A stretch of DNA of 64,000 nucleotides, from positions 1,116,001 to 1,180,000 of the forward strand of contig JAWZSP010000002.1 of the NCBI GenBank assembly GCA_034401135.1, written 5' to 3'. This DNA is from Volutella citrinella (lineage: Eukaryota; Ascomycota; Sordariomycetes; Hypocreales; Nectriaceae). Positions 47,541 through 59,200 of the stretch are shown in pieces. How positions within the stretch are numbered: the stretch's first letter is position 1; each line of letters opens with the position of its first letter. The notes under the pieces were generated by a model. It did no database searches. It had not been told where the DNA came from and was given only the letters and a program-made list of their open reading frames with translations. A program made the position numbers and the translations under genes.

Positions 47541-48914
47541 ATGACTATGGAGTCGTCGACCGAGGCGTTGCCTTTCCTGGCAAGGCTCCCTGTTGAGATT
47601 CTTCTTGACATCTACCACCAACTAGACTTGGACAGCGTCTTTAACTTGTCCATGGCCCACCGCTCGCTGCTGCAGCACTTTAGGGAGCAAAAGGCCTCCG
47701 TCTTACTGCCGGTCCTGGCTCGTGAATTCAGTCCGTTTGACGAGCTGCTTCAGGTGTACACTGCCTCTTGCGAGGACTTGGAGTCACCTAGAGGCCTGTA
47801 CAGCCCCCGAAGGATTGTCTTCCGCCGCTATCCTGGAGATGAGGGCAGGGTACTTGCACCTCTCCCTCGCCCGGATTGCTGGCCGCCCCCTGAAGCTGGT
47901 CGCCACCAAGCATTCGTTCAGGCTTGCCACCCTGGGAAGCCAAATGGGGCAATGAAAACAGCTACGAAGACCGTGGTTTTGTCTGGCAAAGACTTGGGGC
48001 CCATCCTGAAACACTGCCGCCTTGTTCGTCAATGGGAGGAGAGGTTCCCACAGATGAGGTGGTTCCACGATCCCAAGTACTGCCGCATGCTCCGCCCCCA
48101 AGAGGCTGTCAGGTTTCGCCGCGCCTTCTACCGGTGGTGGCTCTACGGGCTGTACTTTCACGGCGAGTTTCCTCGGCCTCGGGTTGGACTGCCTGAACCC
48201 TTTGTGGATGACATCCGGACCAGCCAGCTGCGGTACCACTCCACGAGTGAGTTGTTGGAGCTCATGGACCTTGTCGAGACCATGAAGGATGTTGTGACGG
48301 AATATCTCTGTCCTCGTCTGAATCCGAGTCTACTAGATGTGAGTGTGATCATGAATCACGGATCAGTGAGCAGTGTCGCTAATTCTCAGCAGGAGGAATA
48401 TGGAATGTTCACCGAAGCGCCCAACCGCCAAAGCACCATGATGGCAGGATGTGTTGACCAGAGCTTCTGGGGCCGCATCATCAAGACGTATGCCAAACTC
48501 GGGCCGAAGGAGCTGATGGACATATACGAGAACATATTCAGCTACTCCCCCAAGCGCCTCATCGTCGAGGCCCACCTGCACCGCCCCAACCTCACGTTTG
48601 ACCAGGAATCTATCCAGATAGCCATCCAATGCGCCCTGGACGAGCGAGGCTGGAGGGAGCGGAATCCCAGCCTCGCAGACGACTATGCCGGAGGCGTTGT
48701 TGACTTTGATGACGCCCGTGATGCAGAGCGCCAGATCTTTGGTGGGGACGGGAGCCCTGACGGATCGTTGCCGCCGGGCTCCAGATCCTCACGGTCTTTG
48801 TCGCAGTACTCTCCCAGAGGTGACGACGGCTCATACCTTTTGAACGTATCCCGCACCAGTCAGACAAATGGACGTCTCCTGGCGTATGCGCCCATGAGTA
48901 CGGAGCTGTATTAG
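47541..48914 (+). CDS. F-box-like protein, substrate unknown
   Basis: From ATG 47541 the frame encodes 457 residues unspliced, or 440 if the likely intron 48339-48389 (GTGAGT, CTAAT branch, CTCAG) is removed; this 51-nt intron is stop-free and in frame, so either product is possible. The N-terminus (about 8-45) reads ARLPVEILLDIYHQLDLDSV and FNLSMAHRSLLQHF, an F-box pattern that would bind Skp1 in an SCF ubiquitin ligase. The remainder is rich in Trp, Arg and Tyr (QWEERFPQMRWFHDPKYCRM, RRAFYRWWLYGLYFHG) and resembles the large fungal group of F-box proteins with an unclassified C-terminal region. The tail is Ser/Gly-rich. The frame is open upstream to 47457 without a better start. Confidence 0.7.
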   Translation: MTMESSTEALPFLARLPVEILLDIYHQLDLDSVFNLSMAHRSLLQHFREQKASVLLPVLAREFSPFDELLQVYTASCEDLESPRGLYSPRRIVFRRYPGDEGRVLAPLPRPDCWPPPEAGRHQAFVQACHPGKPNGAMKTATKTVVLSGKDLGPILKHCRLVRQWEERFPQMRWFHDPKYCRMLRPQEAVRFRRAFYRWWLYGLYFHGEFPRPRVGLPEPFVDDIRTSQLRYHSTSELLELMDLVETMKDVVTEYLCPRLNPSLLDVSVIMNHGSVSSVANSQQEEYGMFTEAPNRQSTMMAGCVDQSFWGRIIKTYAKLGPKELMDIYENIFSYSPKRLIVEAHLHRPNLTFDQESIQIAIQCALDERGWRERNPSLADDYAGGVVDFDDARDAERQIFGGDGSPDGSLPPGSRSSRSLSQYSPRGDDGSYLLNVSRTSQTNGRLLAYAPMSTELY

Positions 48915-50078
48915 TTGGAGTAGGCTTATAGATGGGGTGGGAATAGAATGGAGATTTCTAGACCTTGCATGCCACGGCTCCAACGCCCAATTCTTAGCAT
49001 GAGGCTTGCTGTGTTCTTTGTGTTTGCTGTTTGATCTGCCATCGCGCTGTGACATGTTGAGAAGGAAGGGTTGCTGTTGTGTGAGTGGATGGGAGTTGCT
49101 CAGCGACGCTAGGTCGCATCAAACCAGCCACATGCCGTGAAAATGTAAAAATAAAACGGCCTTCAAGGCAACTTGACATCGTTTCGCGGTAAAAAAAAAA
49201 AAAGAACAATTTCTCAGGGAACTCGTTGCAGCGTTTCAAGTTTATAGTCGTTATTCAGGGTGACTTCTGAGGTTGGTTGCTGGCACCCCCACTAAAAGCC
49301 ACAAGGGGGCGGGCAGTGACCTGGAGTGAGTGAGTGAGTGAGCAGGCGCCAATGCCAACGCCCGCGCGACCGAGGCCACAAGCTCCGCTCCACCACAGAG
49401 CCTCACCTTCGCATCCAACTTAGAAACGGCAGCAAACCCACCAGCCTCAGGCGGCGCGCGCGCATCCCCGTGCCCACGTCCCCCCCCTGCGCTCGCCACT
49501 GCACTGCGGTAGACGCCGCGCATCGCAGTCCCAGTCGCGCCGCATCCCCGTCTGCCTTCTTGGGCGCTCTGGGCCGTGGCATCCTGCGCCCGTCGCGCCA
49601 TCTTGCTTTGTTCGGCTTGTGATCGTCTCGTTCGCTCGCCCGTGTTGTTGTTGCGGCTGCTATCAGGTAAGTGAGAGCGTCGCTTCATCCACTCAACTTG
49701 TCATCGTTTGTAATGTCATCTCCCGGTATTGGCGTTACGCTTTTGGGTTTCTTTGTATATCTCGTACCTGTTCCCTCGTGTGATGAGAAGAGTCCCTGGT
49801 TGCATCCCTTATCAATGAGTGTCGGGTTGCTGCAACCAAAGCAACGCCGCTGAGTCTAGTCTGGCGGCGAATCATTTGGAAATGCATCTTTTATTCGCCT
49901 TTAGACCCTCTCGCTTTCCTTGCTGCGCTTGCACTTTCTTTCTAAACACAGCTCACACCCGCTTAGGAAACAAAGGTTGGCAGGGCCAGAGACCGACTCG
50001 CGGTTCAGCCTCATCTCATCTACTGCGTGAGTCAGGCCTTGCATCTCTGCTCTGCAAACCGCACACATCGCTGTCAAC
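48915..50078. other. intergenic region with long hda1 leader
   Basis: This probably includes the 5' leader of hda1. A strong donor (CAG|GTAAGT) at about 49667 and acceptor-like CTAAACACAG about 280 bases on suggest an intron in the leader. A (GAGT)n repeat is at 49324-49342 and an A12 run at 49192. No other gene seen. Confidence 0.5.
49324..49342 (+). repeat. (GAGT)n short tandem repeat
   Basis: Four and three-quarter GAGT units upstream of hda1. Confidence 0.85.
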
Positions 50079-52479
50079 ATGGATGGAGAGGACCATCACA
50101 TGAAGGATGCTGTGGCTACCAACGGCCCTAATGCCGAGGGTAGTAACGGCCATGATGACGATGAGACTGCCTCTGAGGACAACAGCTTCATGGAGGAGAG
50201 CGACCCTGAGCCCCAGGACATGGCTGTGGACCAGATGCGACGGCGAGGCCTGCTGCCCACTGGATGCTGCTATGATGACCGCATGAAACTTCACATGAAC
50301 GCTGACTTCAGCCCAAATACACACCACCCCGAAGACCCTCGGCGTATCTCTGAGATCTTCAAGGCGTTCAAGAGGGTTGGGCTCGTATACACTGGGCCCG
50401 AATCAGAACTCCCGAGAATAATCAGAGACTGCCCAACGCGATACATGTGGAGGATAGCAGTGCGGCCAGCGACACGCGAGGAGATCTGCCTCGCTCACTC
50501 CCCAGACCACCTGTCATGGGTGGAAAACCTGGACAAGCTCAGCTCCTCGGAACTGCGAGAGCTTACGAAGCGATATGACCAGGGCCGAGAGTCGCTGTAT
50601 GTCGGGAGCATGTCGTACATGGCGGCTTTGCTGTCTGCCGGAGGAGCCATCGAGACGTGCAAAAACGTGGTGACGGGGCAGGTCAAGAATGCGTTTGCCG
50701 TCATTCGACCGCCCGGCCACCACGCTGAGTACGATGCTCCCATGGGCTTCTGCTTCTTCAACAATGTCCCCGTGGCCGTCAGGGTCTGTCAGAAGGACTA
50801 CCCAGACATCTGCCGGAAAGTCCTTGTCCTGGACTGGGACGTTCACCACGGCAACGGAGTCCAGAATATCTTCTATCAGGATCCTAATGTGCTGTACATC
50901 TCTCTTCACGTCTACCAGAATGGCATCTTCTACCCTGGAAAGCCCCCCAACTCCATGACCCCGGATGGTGGCATAGAAAATTGCGGCAGTGGCCCAGGTC
51001 TTGGACGAAACATTAATATCGGCTGGCACGATCAAGGAATGGGTGACGGAGAGTACATGGCGGCATTCCAGCAAATAATCATGCCCATCGCAAAAGAGTT
51101 CAACCCCGACCTCGTTGTTATATCGGCGGGCTTTGACGCCGCCGACGGCGACGAGCTTGGAGGCTGTTTCGTCTCTCCAGGGTGCTACGCTCACATGACA
51201 CACATGCTGATGTCTCTTGCCGACGGCAAGGTCGCCGTCTGTCTAGAAGGCGGCTACAACCTAAAGGCCATCTCCAACTCGGCCGTCGCCGTTGCGCGAA
51301 CCCTGATGGGCGAACCCCCGCCGAAGATGGCGATTCCCAAGATCAACAAGGAGGCCGCGCGGATACTGGCAAAGGTGCAGGCCCACCAAGCGCCACACTG
51401 GGAGTGTATGAGACCAGGCATTGTTGATGTGCCCGAGGTGCAGTCACTCAACGCCAACCGACTGCATGATGTGATCCGGAACGCGCAGCGCCAGGTCCTC
51501 CAGGCCAAGCACAACATGATACCCCTCTACGTCCAGCGCGACCAATTGTACAAGTCGTTTGAGAACCAGGTGCTGGTGACACCGGAGCTTCATGCCTCCA
51601 AAAAGATTCTCATTATCATCCATGACCCGTTAGTATGACGAGCCTCCATAGTGAGTGTGTGCTGATCGTGCCCAGTCCTCAACTTTTGGCTCAACCAGAT
51701 GCCATTGACACCACACTCGAGTCGCATAATGCTTGGGTGGTTAGTAAGGCCAATTTTCTCGCTGTGACAGATACTAATCCTTCCAGGTGGATGGGGTGAC
51801 CGAGTACATCGACTGGGCAGTGGGCCAGAGGTTTGGTGTTATGGATATCAACGTCCCAGCTTATGTTACCCATGATGAGGTGAGAACAAGCTGGCCGATC
51901 ACATAGAATAGCACACAACTAACGGCAACGGCACAGGACTCGGATGCTTATATCCCCTCGTTTCCAGAGAAGCAGCTCCAGGAGCAGATCCAGTCTCTGG
52001 TCTGCTATCTCTGGGACAACTACCTGCAGCTTTACGAATCGCAGAATATTTTTATCATGGGTGTAGGCAATGCCTACCTTGGAGTCAAGGTTCTTCTTCT
52101 GAACAGAGGTTCGTGTGCTTGCCTTTGGCCATCTTCACTGAGACGACGCTGACCGGCTACAGATTGCAAGGATAGGATATCAGGTGTGGTAAACTTCGTC
52201 ACGGGGAATCTGCGGCCAGTAAAGTCCGACATCGACGTCGACTTGTCATCCTGGTACAAGAGCAACTCTCGCGTCTACGTAGCTGGCGACCACGCCTGCT
52301 GGTCCGACCCAGACCTGACGAGGAAGGTCCAGAAGAGGCGGTTCGGAAACGTGGTCCGCAGCCCGGCAAAGGGCCTGAATAAGATGATGCAGGAGCATGC
52401 TGAGGAGGCGCAGGAGTGGATTCTAGATCGGGTTTCTGATGAATCGGATGGAGACAGTACCGAAGACGAGAAGTCATGA
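50079..52479 (+). CDS. hda1: class II histone deacetylase Hda1/Clr3-like
   Basis: Five exons (50079-51628, 51676-51739, 51787-51879, 51937-52108, 52163-52479) join in frame to 731 residues, typical of Hda1/HdaA. It removes acetyl groups from histones H3 and H2B in the nucleus. Catalytic features: PPGHHAE near 211-217, DWDVHHGNG near 252-260 (zinc-binding Asp and His), ISAGFDAADGD near 349-359 (second zinc Asp), and EGGYNL. The C-terminal third, where all four short introns (47-57 nt) lie, is the Arb2-type domain that partners the Hda2/Hda3 subunits. The N-terminus and extreme C-terminus are acidic. HdaA proteins often affect secondary metabolism, including siderophores, but nothing in this sequence links it to the cluster. 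Confidence 0.95.
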
Positions 52480-52887
52480 GGGGGCTGCTGTGTGGCCGGT
52501 TGGGCTGGTGCGTCGCAATATGAATGGCTAGACGGGGCATTGCGCCAAAGGATATGCGTAAGGGCGAGCTAAACATATTGCTATATATACTAGTAGCAGC
52601 TATCAGAACGACGTCGGTGGCACATGCACTCCATCTCGATGATGCTGTTGTCGACGGGAACTTGGTGTTGGAGGCACAGTGTATATGTACAGTGTGTGAC
52701 ACAGAGTCCTGACCGTGTGCTTATCGCTTATCGGCCCCTAGCGCCAAAATCCCATCTCCAGGCCTTTTCTGGATTGCTCCTGACATCCATCGCGACTTCG
52801 CGCGTGACTGCGCTCGGTTCAACTTTCAGCAAACATCATTTCGCCCCGGCACCTGCCGTATGTTTTGCGCCCCTCGCACGACATAAA
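52480..52887. other. intergenic region upstream of the Arg-rich/nested locus
   Basis: 3' flank of hda1 and promoter of the next locus. No gene seen. Confidence 0.6.
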
Positions 52888-55678
52888 ATGGATCGCGACC
52901 GTGGTAGGAGGTAAGCCTTTAGTTTTGTTTTCATTCCCCCTCGTCCCTCGTCTGCACAACCCCCGCTACTGCATTTCCCTATCTCCTTGTCATCCTTATT
53001 CTTCGTTCGGTGCTTTGGGGCGGGCATATGTAGCCATGTCCTGTTGGAGCACGTTTTGGAATTCCTTGGGCGCATCCCTACGGTGGAAACGGAACGATCG
53101 ACATCAACGCGCCGCCCCCTCGACGCACCACGCTATGGATAGCTCCTCGGCGGCCCTCAACGAGGGCACGACGAATGTCTCGCCGGAAATGGAGACACTC
53201 GCTCTGGCCGAAAGCCATGAAGGATCTCCCGATTCAAACGCTAGAAACTCGGACGGAGGCGACCCTGAAGCAGAAATACACGTCGAACACCACGAAGAGG
53301 CTGAGGATCCGGACGACGATCAGGACGACCTCGAGATCTGGATTCCGGCTCTTACACGAATGCCAATGTCATACGTTATGCGGGCTATACAAGTGCGCCG
53401 TTATCTCCGGTCCATCGGGCATGAGTTTCCAACTGCCGTCATATTCCCAGGCTGGGGCTACTTCGCTGTTGGTCAGGTGAAGTACGCTGTCAACTGCCGT
53501 GGCATTTGGGTGTGTCACAGGATCACCCTTATTTTCAGCAATCAGTACTGGTTTTTTGCCTTTTGGCAGATCTAGGAGCGCCGCGAGGATACCGGAGAGC
53601 CTGACAGGCGTTTATTCGCCGACTGTGTCGACTTCTCATGCCAATACTGGGAGGCCAGGGAGTTGGGCATCTTCACGGACCCTTGCGAGCATTCCTGTTG
53701 GCAATTACTCAGGTACTTTCGCGTCAGAACGGACCGCCTTGAATATCTCGACTGGTACAGGACCAGGACGAGGCGACAGGAGCGGAAGGAGAACGGCAGG
53801 GTTTTACTCCCTGGGCCTAGCCCTCTGTCACAGGTTCATCTTCCAGGATGGTCTGAGGATGAGGACGCTTAAGTTCTCATTGGGGTGGCTTTGATGTCGG
53901 GAGCAGCGGTGTGCAATCAGCGTGTTTTATTACCAAGCGTTTTGATTTCTTTCTTTTTCGATACAGGGGATGTATCGCATTCAATATGGCTAACATTTAC
54001 AAGATATGACGAAGGCGAAGTCGTTAGGTACGGTGCTGGAGAGTCTTGGAGACCGACGCCTAGGGATCGGTCCCCCCGACGGGCCCGCAGTCCTGTTCGA
54101 GATAGGCCTAGAAGCCCGGCCATCCGAGATAGACCTAGGAGCCCGAGACCACGAAGCCCTCGCCCTCGCAGCCCCATTCCTATCCCCGCAGGTTCTGACA
54201 GCTATGTCCCTGGACGATATGTGCCACGACGCCGATCGAGGAGTATTGGAGGAGGAGGTGACAGATACCGACGCGAGCGGTCGCGAGAGCGTGATTCGTC
54301 TCGCAGACGGGAGCGTACAAGGTCGCCACCCATGAGACGTCCGTCTCCTCGACGTAGTTTGTCCAGAAGACCGTCTCCACCACGTGGCGACCGCTATGAG
54401 CGACCACGATCTCCTGTTCGAGACTGGGACCGCGACCGGGAGCGGGAGCGAGACCGTGAGAGAGACCGCGATCGTGATCGTGAGAGAGACCGACCGAGAG
54501 ACTGGGATCGTGATCGAGCTCGTGATAGAGACCGCGACTTTGATCGTCGTGACGATAGGTATGCTCTGAGCAAATCGGCTTCATGGGGTTTTCCTGACAA
54601 ACATAGACGAAGATCCCGCACACCCTTCGGCCGGGATCGTCGAGATAGGAGTCCTCCGCTTCGATCACCACCAAGGGGCCCCGGCGGCGGTGGTTCCTAT
54701 AGACCTCGGTCAAGATCACCCAGTCGGCGCGGGGGTGACAGGTATCAATCCTATCGAAGGGCTTCTCCGCCCAGAGAATCGGGGATCTCATCAGCCATAA
54801 CCTCCCAGTCTGCCTCTGGCAGATCAACACCCCGCCCAGCCTCTATCAAAGCTAGATCTCCTCGCCGCGATGATTCCCCGCACATTGGCCCCAGCGCTGC
54901 ACCGCCCCGAGACCCAGTACGGCCTGCGGCATATGATTCTGCGCAGTCTTCCAAGTCGCCCCCCCGCGGCCCGGCGGCTCTTCGAGCACCACCAACAGGC
55001 CCGGCGGCGAATAGAACCTTTCCTGCTCCTGCGACTTCACCGGCGCCACCTCCACCGGTGCGCACCCAGACACCCACTGCTCCCCAGCGGTCTGGGACGA
55101 CCAGCCCGACAAACCCGCCTGCAGGGCCTCGGGGCTATGTGCCTCCGCCCAGGGGCGGTTTCTCATCTCGCGGTGGACGAGGAGGCTGGAGTCAACCACC
55201 CGCGAGACATATGGGCGGCCCATCTCCGACACCAACCACGCCGAATGGCTCCGGTATTCCCACTGGACCCCGAGCAACCCCCTCGAATGCTCCAGCATCC
55301 TCTACTCCTGTGCAAGCCCGTCCCTTTAATCCCCCGACTGGCCCTTCGGCGCAGCACGCTGGCCCTGTGCGACAAACTCTAGCGCAGAGCATGCTGGCGA
55401 CGTTGCCACCTCTGATCCCGGGAGGTAAGCTGGAGCCTACCATGACGCCGCTTGCCTTGGGCGTCACGCGAGAAATCGAGCCACACTACCGGAAACTGCG
55501 GGACGAAGAGGAAAAGCTGAGGGAGGAACTGCAAGCCAAGCAGGAGCGGCTGCGTAAGTCACTGTACACGTGGGACCGACTTGAGCGCGACTCCAAGGCC
55601 TGGGAGATGCGCAGCGATTTGAGCGAAAAGAGCATGAAGAACATGGCTGGCGAGGGCATGGGCGGAGCAGCCTTCTAG
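52888..55678 (+). CDS. Arg-Ser/Arg-Asp-rich (SR-like) protein
   Basis: I propose exon 1 at 52888-52910 (MDRDRGR plus two bases) and exon 2 at 54004-55678, 565 residues. The donor GTAAGC and the GCTAAC branch with TACAAG acceptor are good, and the join restores Arg and reads RRYDEGEVVRYGAGESW. The protein is low-complexity: RS and RP dipeptides (about 25-70), an RD/RE alternating segment (about 165-215; RDRERDRDRDRERDRPRDWD), Pro/Gly-rich regions with RGG-type FSSRGGRGGWSQP, and a C-terminal coiled coil (HYRKLRDEEEKLREELQAKQ). This composition is typical of splicing-associated SR-like proteins; no RRM is visible. The 1093-nt intron contains another gene. If exon 1 is wrong, translation could start at 53894, but that N-terminus reads through the branch site. 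Confidence 0.7.
53036..53872 (+). CDS. nested gene inside the first intron of the Arg-rich gene
   Basis: Exons 53036-53476 and 53576-53872 join after a 99-nt intron (CAG|GTGAAG, acceptor TCTAG) to 245 residues; a later ATG at 53135 gives 212. The join replaces an in-frame stop region and continues as GWGYFAVGQ-ERREDTGEPD. The N-terminal third is acidic and low-complexity (HHEEAEDPDDDQDDLEIWIP). The rest looks folded: MPMSYVMRAIQVRRYLRSIG, then FADCVDFSCQYWEARELGIF and DPCEHSCWQLLRYFRVRTDR. I do not recognise a family. Both ends lie inside the host gene's intron and on the same strand, with only 131 bases from its stop to the host exon 2. Two tiny upstream frames precede its ATG. The open frames and splice signals are seen; independent expression is inferred. 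Confidence 0.55.
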
Positions 55679-55733
55679 AAAGGTACATTTTACTACGGCG
55701 CAAGGAAATGACGGTCTCTTACAGTGCATGTCG

Positions 55734-55767
<34 letters not shown>

Positions 55768-56212
55768 ATCAGCGACGGCTTCTAGCAGGGGGTTGGAGCA
55801 ACAGGTCAGGACCCAAAGCGGCGTTGGCATTCATTCATTGTATGTGTACATTAGTTGTTTCGCAGTGTGCTGTGGTAGAGTTGGCGGTATATGATACCCA
55901 GTAAGAGTCGACTTGCTTCTTCAATGCGACCGCGCTTAAATGGGTAGCAACAGAATAGAAGCTGCTTTGTCACAGCGTGCTTGATCCTCGCCTTTTGTGA
56001 ATTGTCCAGGTAGGAAACACTGGTGTCACATTCTGGTTGGTCAAGGTGGGAGGGTGGCAAAAAGGGATGTGATGCAAGTTCATTGTTCGAGACACAACTC
56101 ACCAGTTGCGAAGCCAACTCAGGTGAGGTCAACACAGGGCAGTGTCCGATGCGCATGCCGACTAGTGTTTAGGTGCCTGCCCTCTCATCTTACAACCATG
56201 AGCCCCCATCAT
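55679..56212. other. spacer between convergent genes
   Basis: Convergent 3' flanks, containing the GTT microsatellite; no gene seen. Confidence 0.7.
55733..55767 (+). repeat. (GTT)n microsatellite
   Basis: About 11.7 GTT units in the 3' flank of the Arg-rich gene, 55 bases after its stop and so probably in the 3' UTR. Confidence 0.95.
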
Positions 56213-59200
56213 TCATGGTACAGAACTCAGAACTCTAGCGACTCCCTTTCCCTTTGCGTCCACAGTGCTTCTAGTGCCTGGAGTATAGTTGAGAGCCCGG
56301 GACCCGTTGCTGACCAGTGTCCTACTGGTGGATGTGCTAGTGTGACTTGAAGTGACCCTGTCGTCTGGTAGGGCGAGACTCGACGTCAACGAGGCCGAAC
56401 CATTGGCGACTGAGGGCTCGAAGTCTCCCACCAAGTAACGCTGTTTTCTCTCCTGTCTATTTTGCGTGCGCAACGCTGTCTTCGTGCTTTGAACAGTCTC
56501 AGTGGATTGCTCGCCCCTTGTATGCCCGTTGAGAATAGCCGTGGCTGGAGGCGAGGGTCGGTTCAGGAGCCGAGAAGAGAGGTGTCGAGTTATCGATGAG
56601 GTTGCTGTAGGCTCCGCTTCAGTCACTGCCGGTGTCCTTTCCAGCATCCTAAGCCAGGACACATCCTTCTCCTTGGGAACCCCGATGATGACTGCGCCCC
56701 ATTCTTCAAGCTGAGCTGGTGTGTGGTCTCTCGGGAGACAGGGGGCGTCGACCAGTCGCACCACATGGTTGCCACAGTTAGGAACGCCGTTTACTACACG
56801 ACTCGTCCCTGCGCAGGGGCCGAACGAGTTTGGTTGGCAGGCCAGTGTTAGGCCAGAGGAGGTCAGTCTTCTCTGGTCCTGCAGCGCCCCTTGCTGGTAA
56901 AACAGGCTCTGTATCGTCTGCACCTTAACCGCCAAGTAGTACTCATCCCTTGGCAGGTAGGAAAACTTGGAGCAGATGGCTGATGGAGTGGCCGGGAGAA
57001 GCATGTCTCCGAGGTTGGCGGCAAAGAACACCACGGCCTCGAGGTCTTCGGCGAACTTGTTCCACTTGCCACAGGATTTACCCAAGGTGGCTACTTTTGG
57101 CGGGATAGCTCTGGCATCACTCAAGACATCCATGTATTCCCACCCAAACAGCTTCTGGCCGAAGCCAAGGTTGAATTCCATCGACCTCTTCTGCTTGGTG
57201 GCGTAGACGTTGGCCCAGAGAGCATCAATGGTTGAGTAGAGCATCTTGACCTCGTCTTTGAAGTACCAAGGTTGAGGATCCCGTGTGTGAAACTGCCTCC
57301 TGAGACCCAATATCTTCTCGGCGTTTTCAAGCATCACTGCGCGCGTTGACGTCATCCGGCGGTCGGGGTCTGCAAAGGAGAGTTGCGGCCTGTTGTCGTT
57401 GGTGCGAGCCTCTTGGGGGTCCGGCTTATCATGCCTGCGGTGGTGAAGGAGGTGAAGGATGATGTCCTCAGCATTGGTATGTACGGCACGCTTCAGAGCT
57501 GTGTCGTGAAGAATGACGTGCGTGCTTCGGGCGTCTTCCAGAACCGTCTCATAGTCGTCTGGTCGTCGACTCAGCACCACATCTCTTCTCCCCAGCGATA
57601 TATCAGCCGTCAGCGCGGCCCACTGCGTAAACCCGAAGACGACCTTGTCCACCTGAAGAAGAGCCGGGGCCTTCCAGGTGTTGGAATATCCCACATCGCC
57701 GTAATTGTAGCTCGCGGTTCCTGTCACGAGTGAGTGAGACAAGGCATCATCCAGCCAGGATGAGTGTCTTACCTAGGAAATCGAGCACTTGGGGGCACCA
57801 GCCAAAGAACGCACGATGGGTCCAGAAGGAGTTACCAGTCGCTCCAATGAGACGGTTTGGGCATGCTTTGTCGATGTCCCGCCACTCCAGCTTTTGCGGG
57901 TAGCTATCCAGAACATGCCACTGAATCGAAGTGCCTCTCTTCTCCGTTGGGACAAGAGCATAGCACCTTGCCTTGAAGACGAATCCATTGCCGAAGGTAA
58001 CGGCCTTTGGGATCCCACATATCATCGCCATGGTTGCAACATCAACCTCGAGCCCTATCATGCCGTCGTCTCTCGGCGAGATGGGGAACCCTTGGACCAG
58101 CACAGCAGAGCCGACGAGGTCACCCCAGCAGCTGCCCATCTCTTGCTCGATTGAAATAGGCTCGAGGTCAACATCAATCTGGAAGCTGGATGTGATCTCC
58201 GACGGCCCAGAAAGGACTTCAGCGCTGAATCCCACGTAAGCATATGATAACTGGTGGGGTTTCTTCCTGCAGACGGCGGCAAGCCACGCCGCTTGTTGAG
58301 CGATTGAGATGATGAATTCCTTGTCGCCAACCACTTCGAGGGTATTCAATGAATCTTTGAACCGGATTCTTTCATTCTTCCTCAGCCGTCGCTGAAGTCT
58401 CTCTGTTCTTGTCAGTTTCAACCTGAGGTGAAGGTCAACTGTCAAACGGGCATCAGATTGCTCACTTTTCAATTTAGAGGCCCACCCGGCTCTGTCAGTC
58501 ATGGCTGTTTCGATGGCAGTCAATATATGGTCGCCGGCAGAGGGCCAGTTGTCTTTCAAATATTTCCCAACTGGCTTCAGCTGGGCATGCGAGGTTTGGC
58601 CTGTGATTGAGATTATCTTCCTCAGGCTCTCGTTCACCCCATTGTCGTAATTGGCCCTCATAAAATCTTTAGGGTTCCATCGAATATCGAAGCATGCGTA
58701 CAGTGTATTCGCTCTCTTTCCGTTCCGGAGGCCATCCTGACGTAGTAACGACGCAGTGGTTATATCGCGAATCAGATCCAGCTTCGGGCAGTGGTATTTT
58801 TGGAAAATCTCATCGACCTCCTGCACCAGCTCTTCGAAGAGCCACTGCTTTTGAAACCATTCCAAGACTGAGATAGCGCTGTAAGGCAAGCTCGGTTGAT
58901 CAAGGCTGTCCTCGTCTGCCCCTGTGAAACTTGATTGTGGCTGAGGCCCAGACTGTCTTGTTTCGATAGAGCCAAGCTGAGGGAGTGTTCCAACAGTACG
59001 CGATAGGAGGACGTTATCCTGAACTAACAGGGCGACGGCCGGTGCGAGATCCTTTATAATTTTGGCTATTCGTCCCCTTAGCTTTGTTTGCCAGATGGAA
59101 TCCGTCGATTCCTCGACTTGGCCGAACTTCACACGCCTAGTAAACACATCCACTGCCACCTTGATGCGATGCAAAGCGTGCCGACGAGACATCTTAGTTG

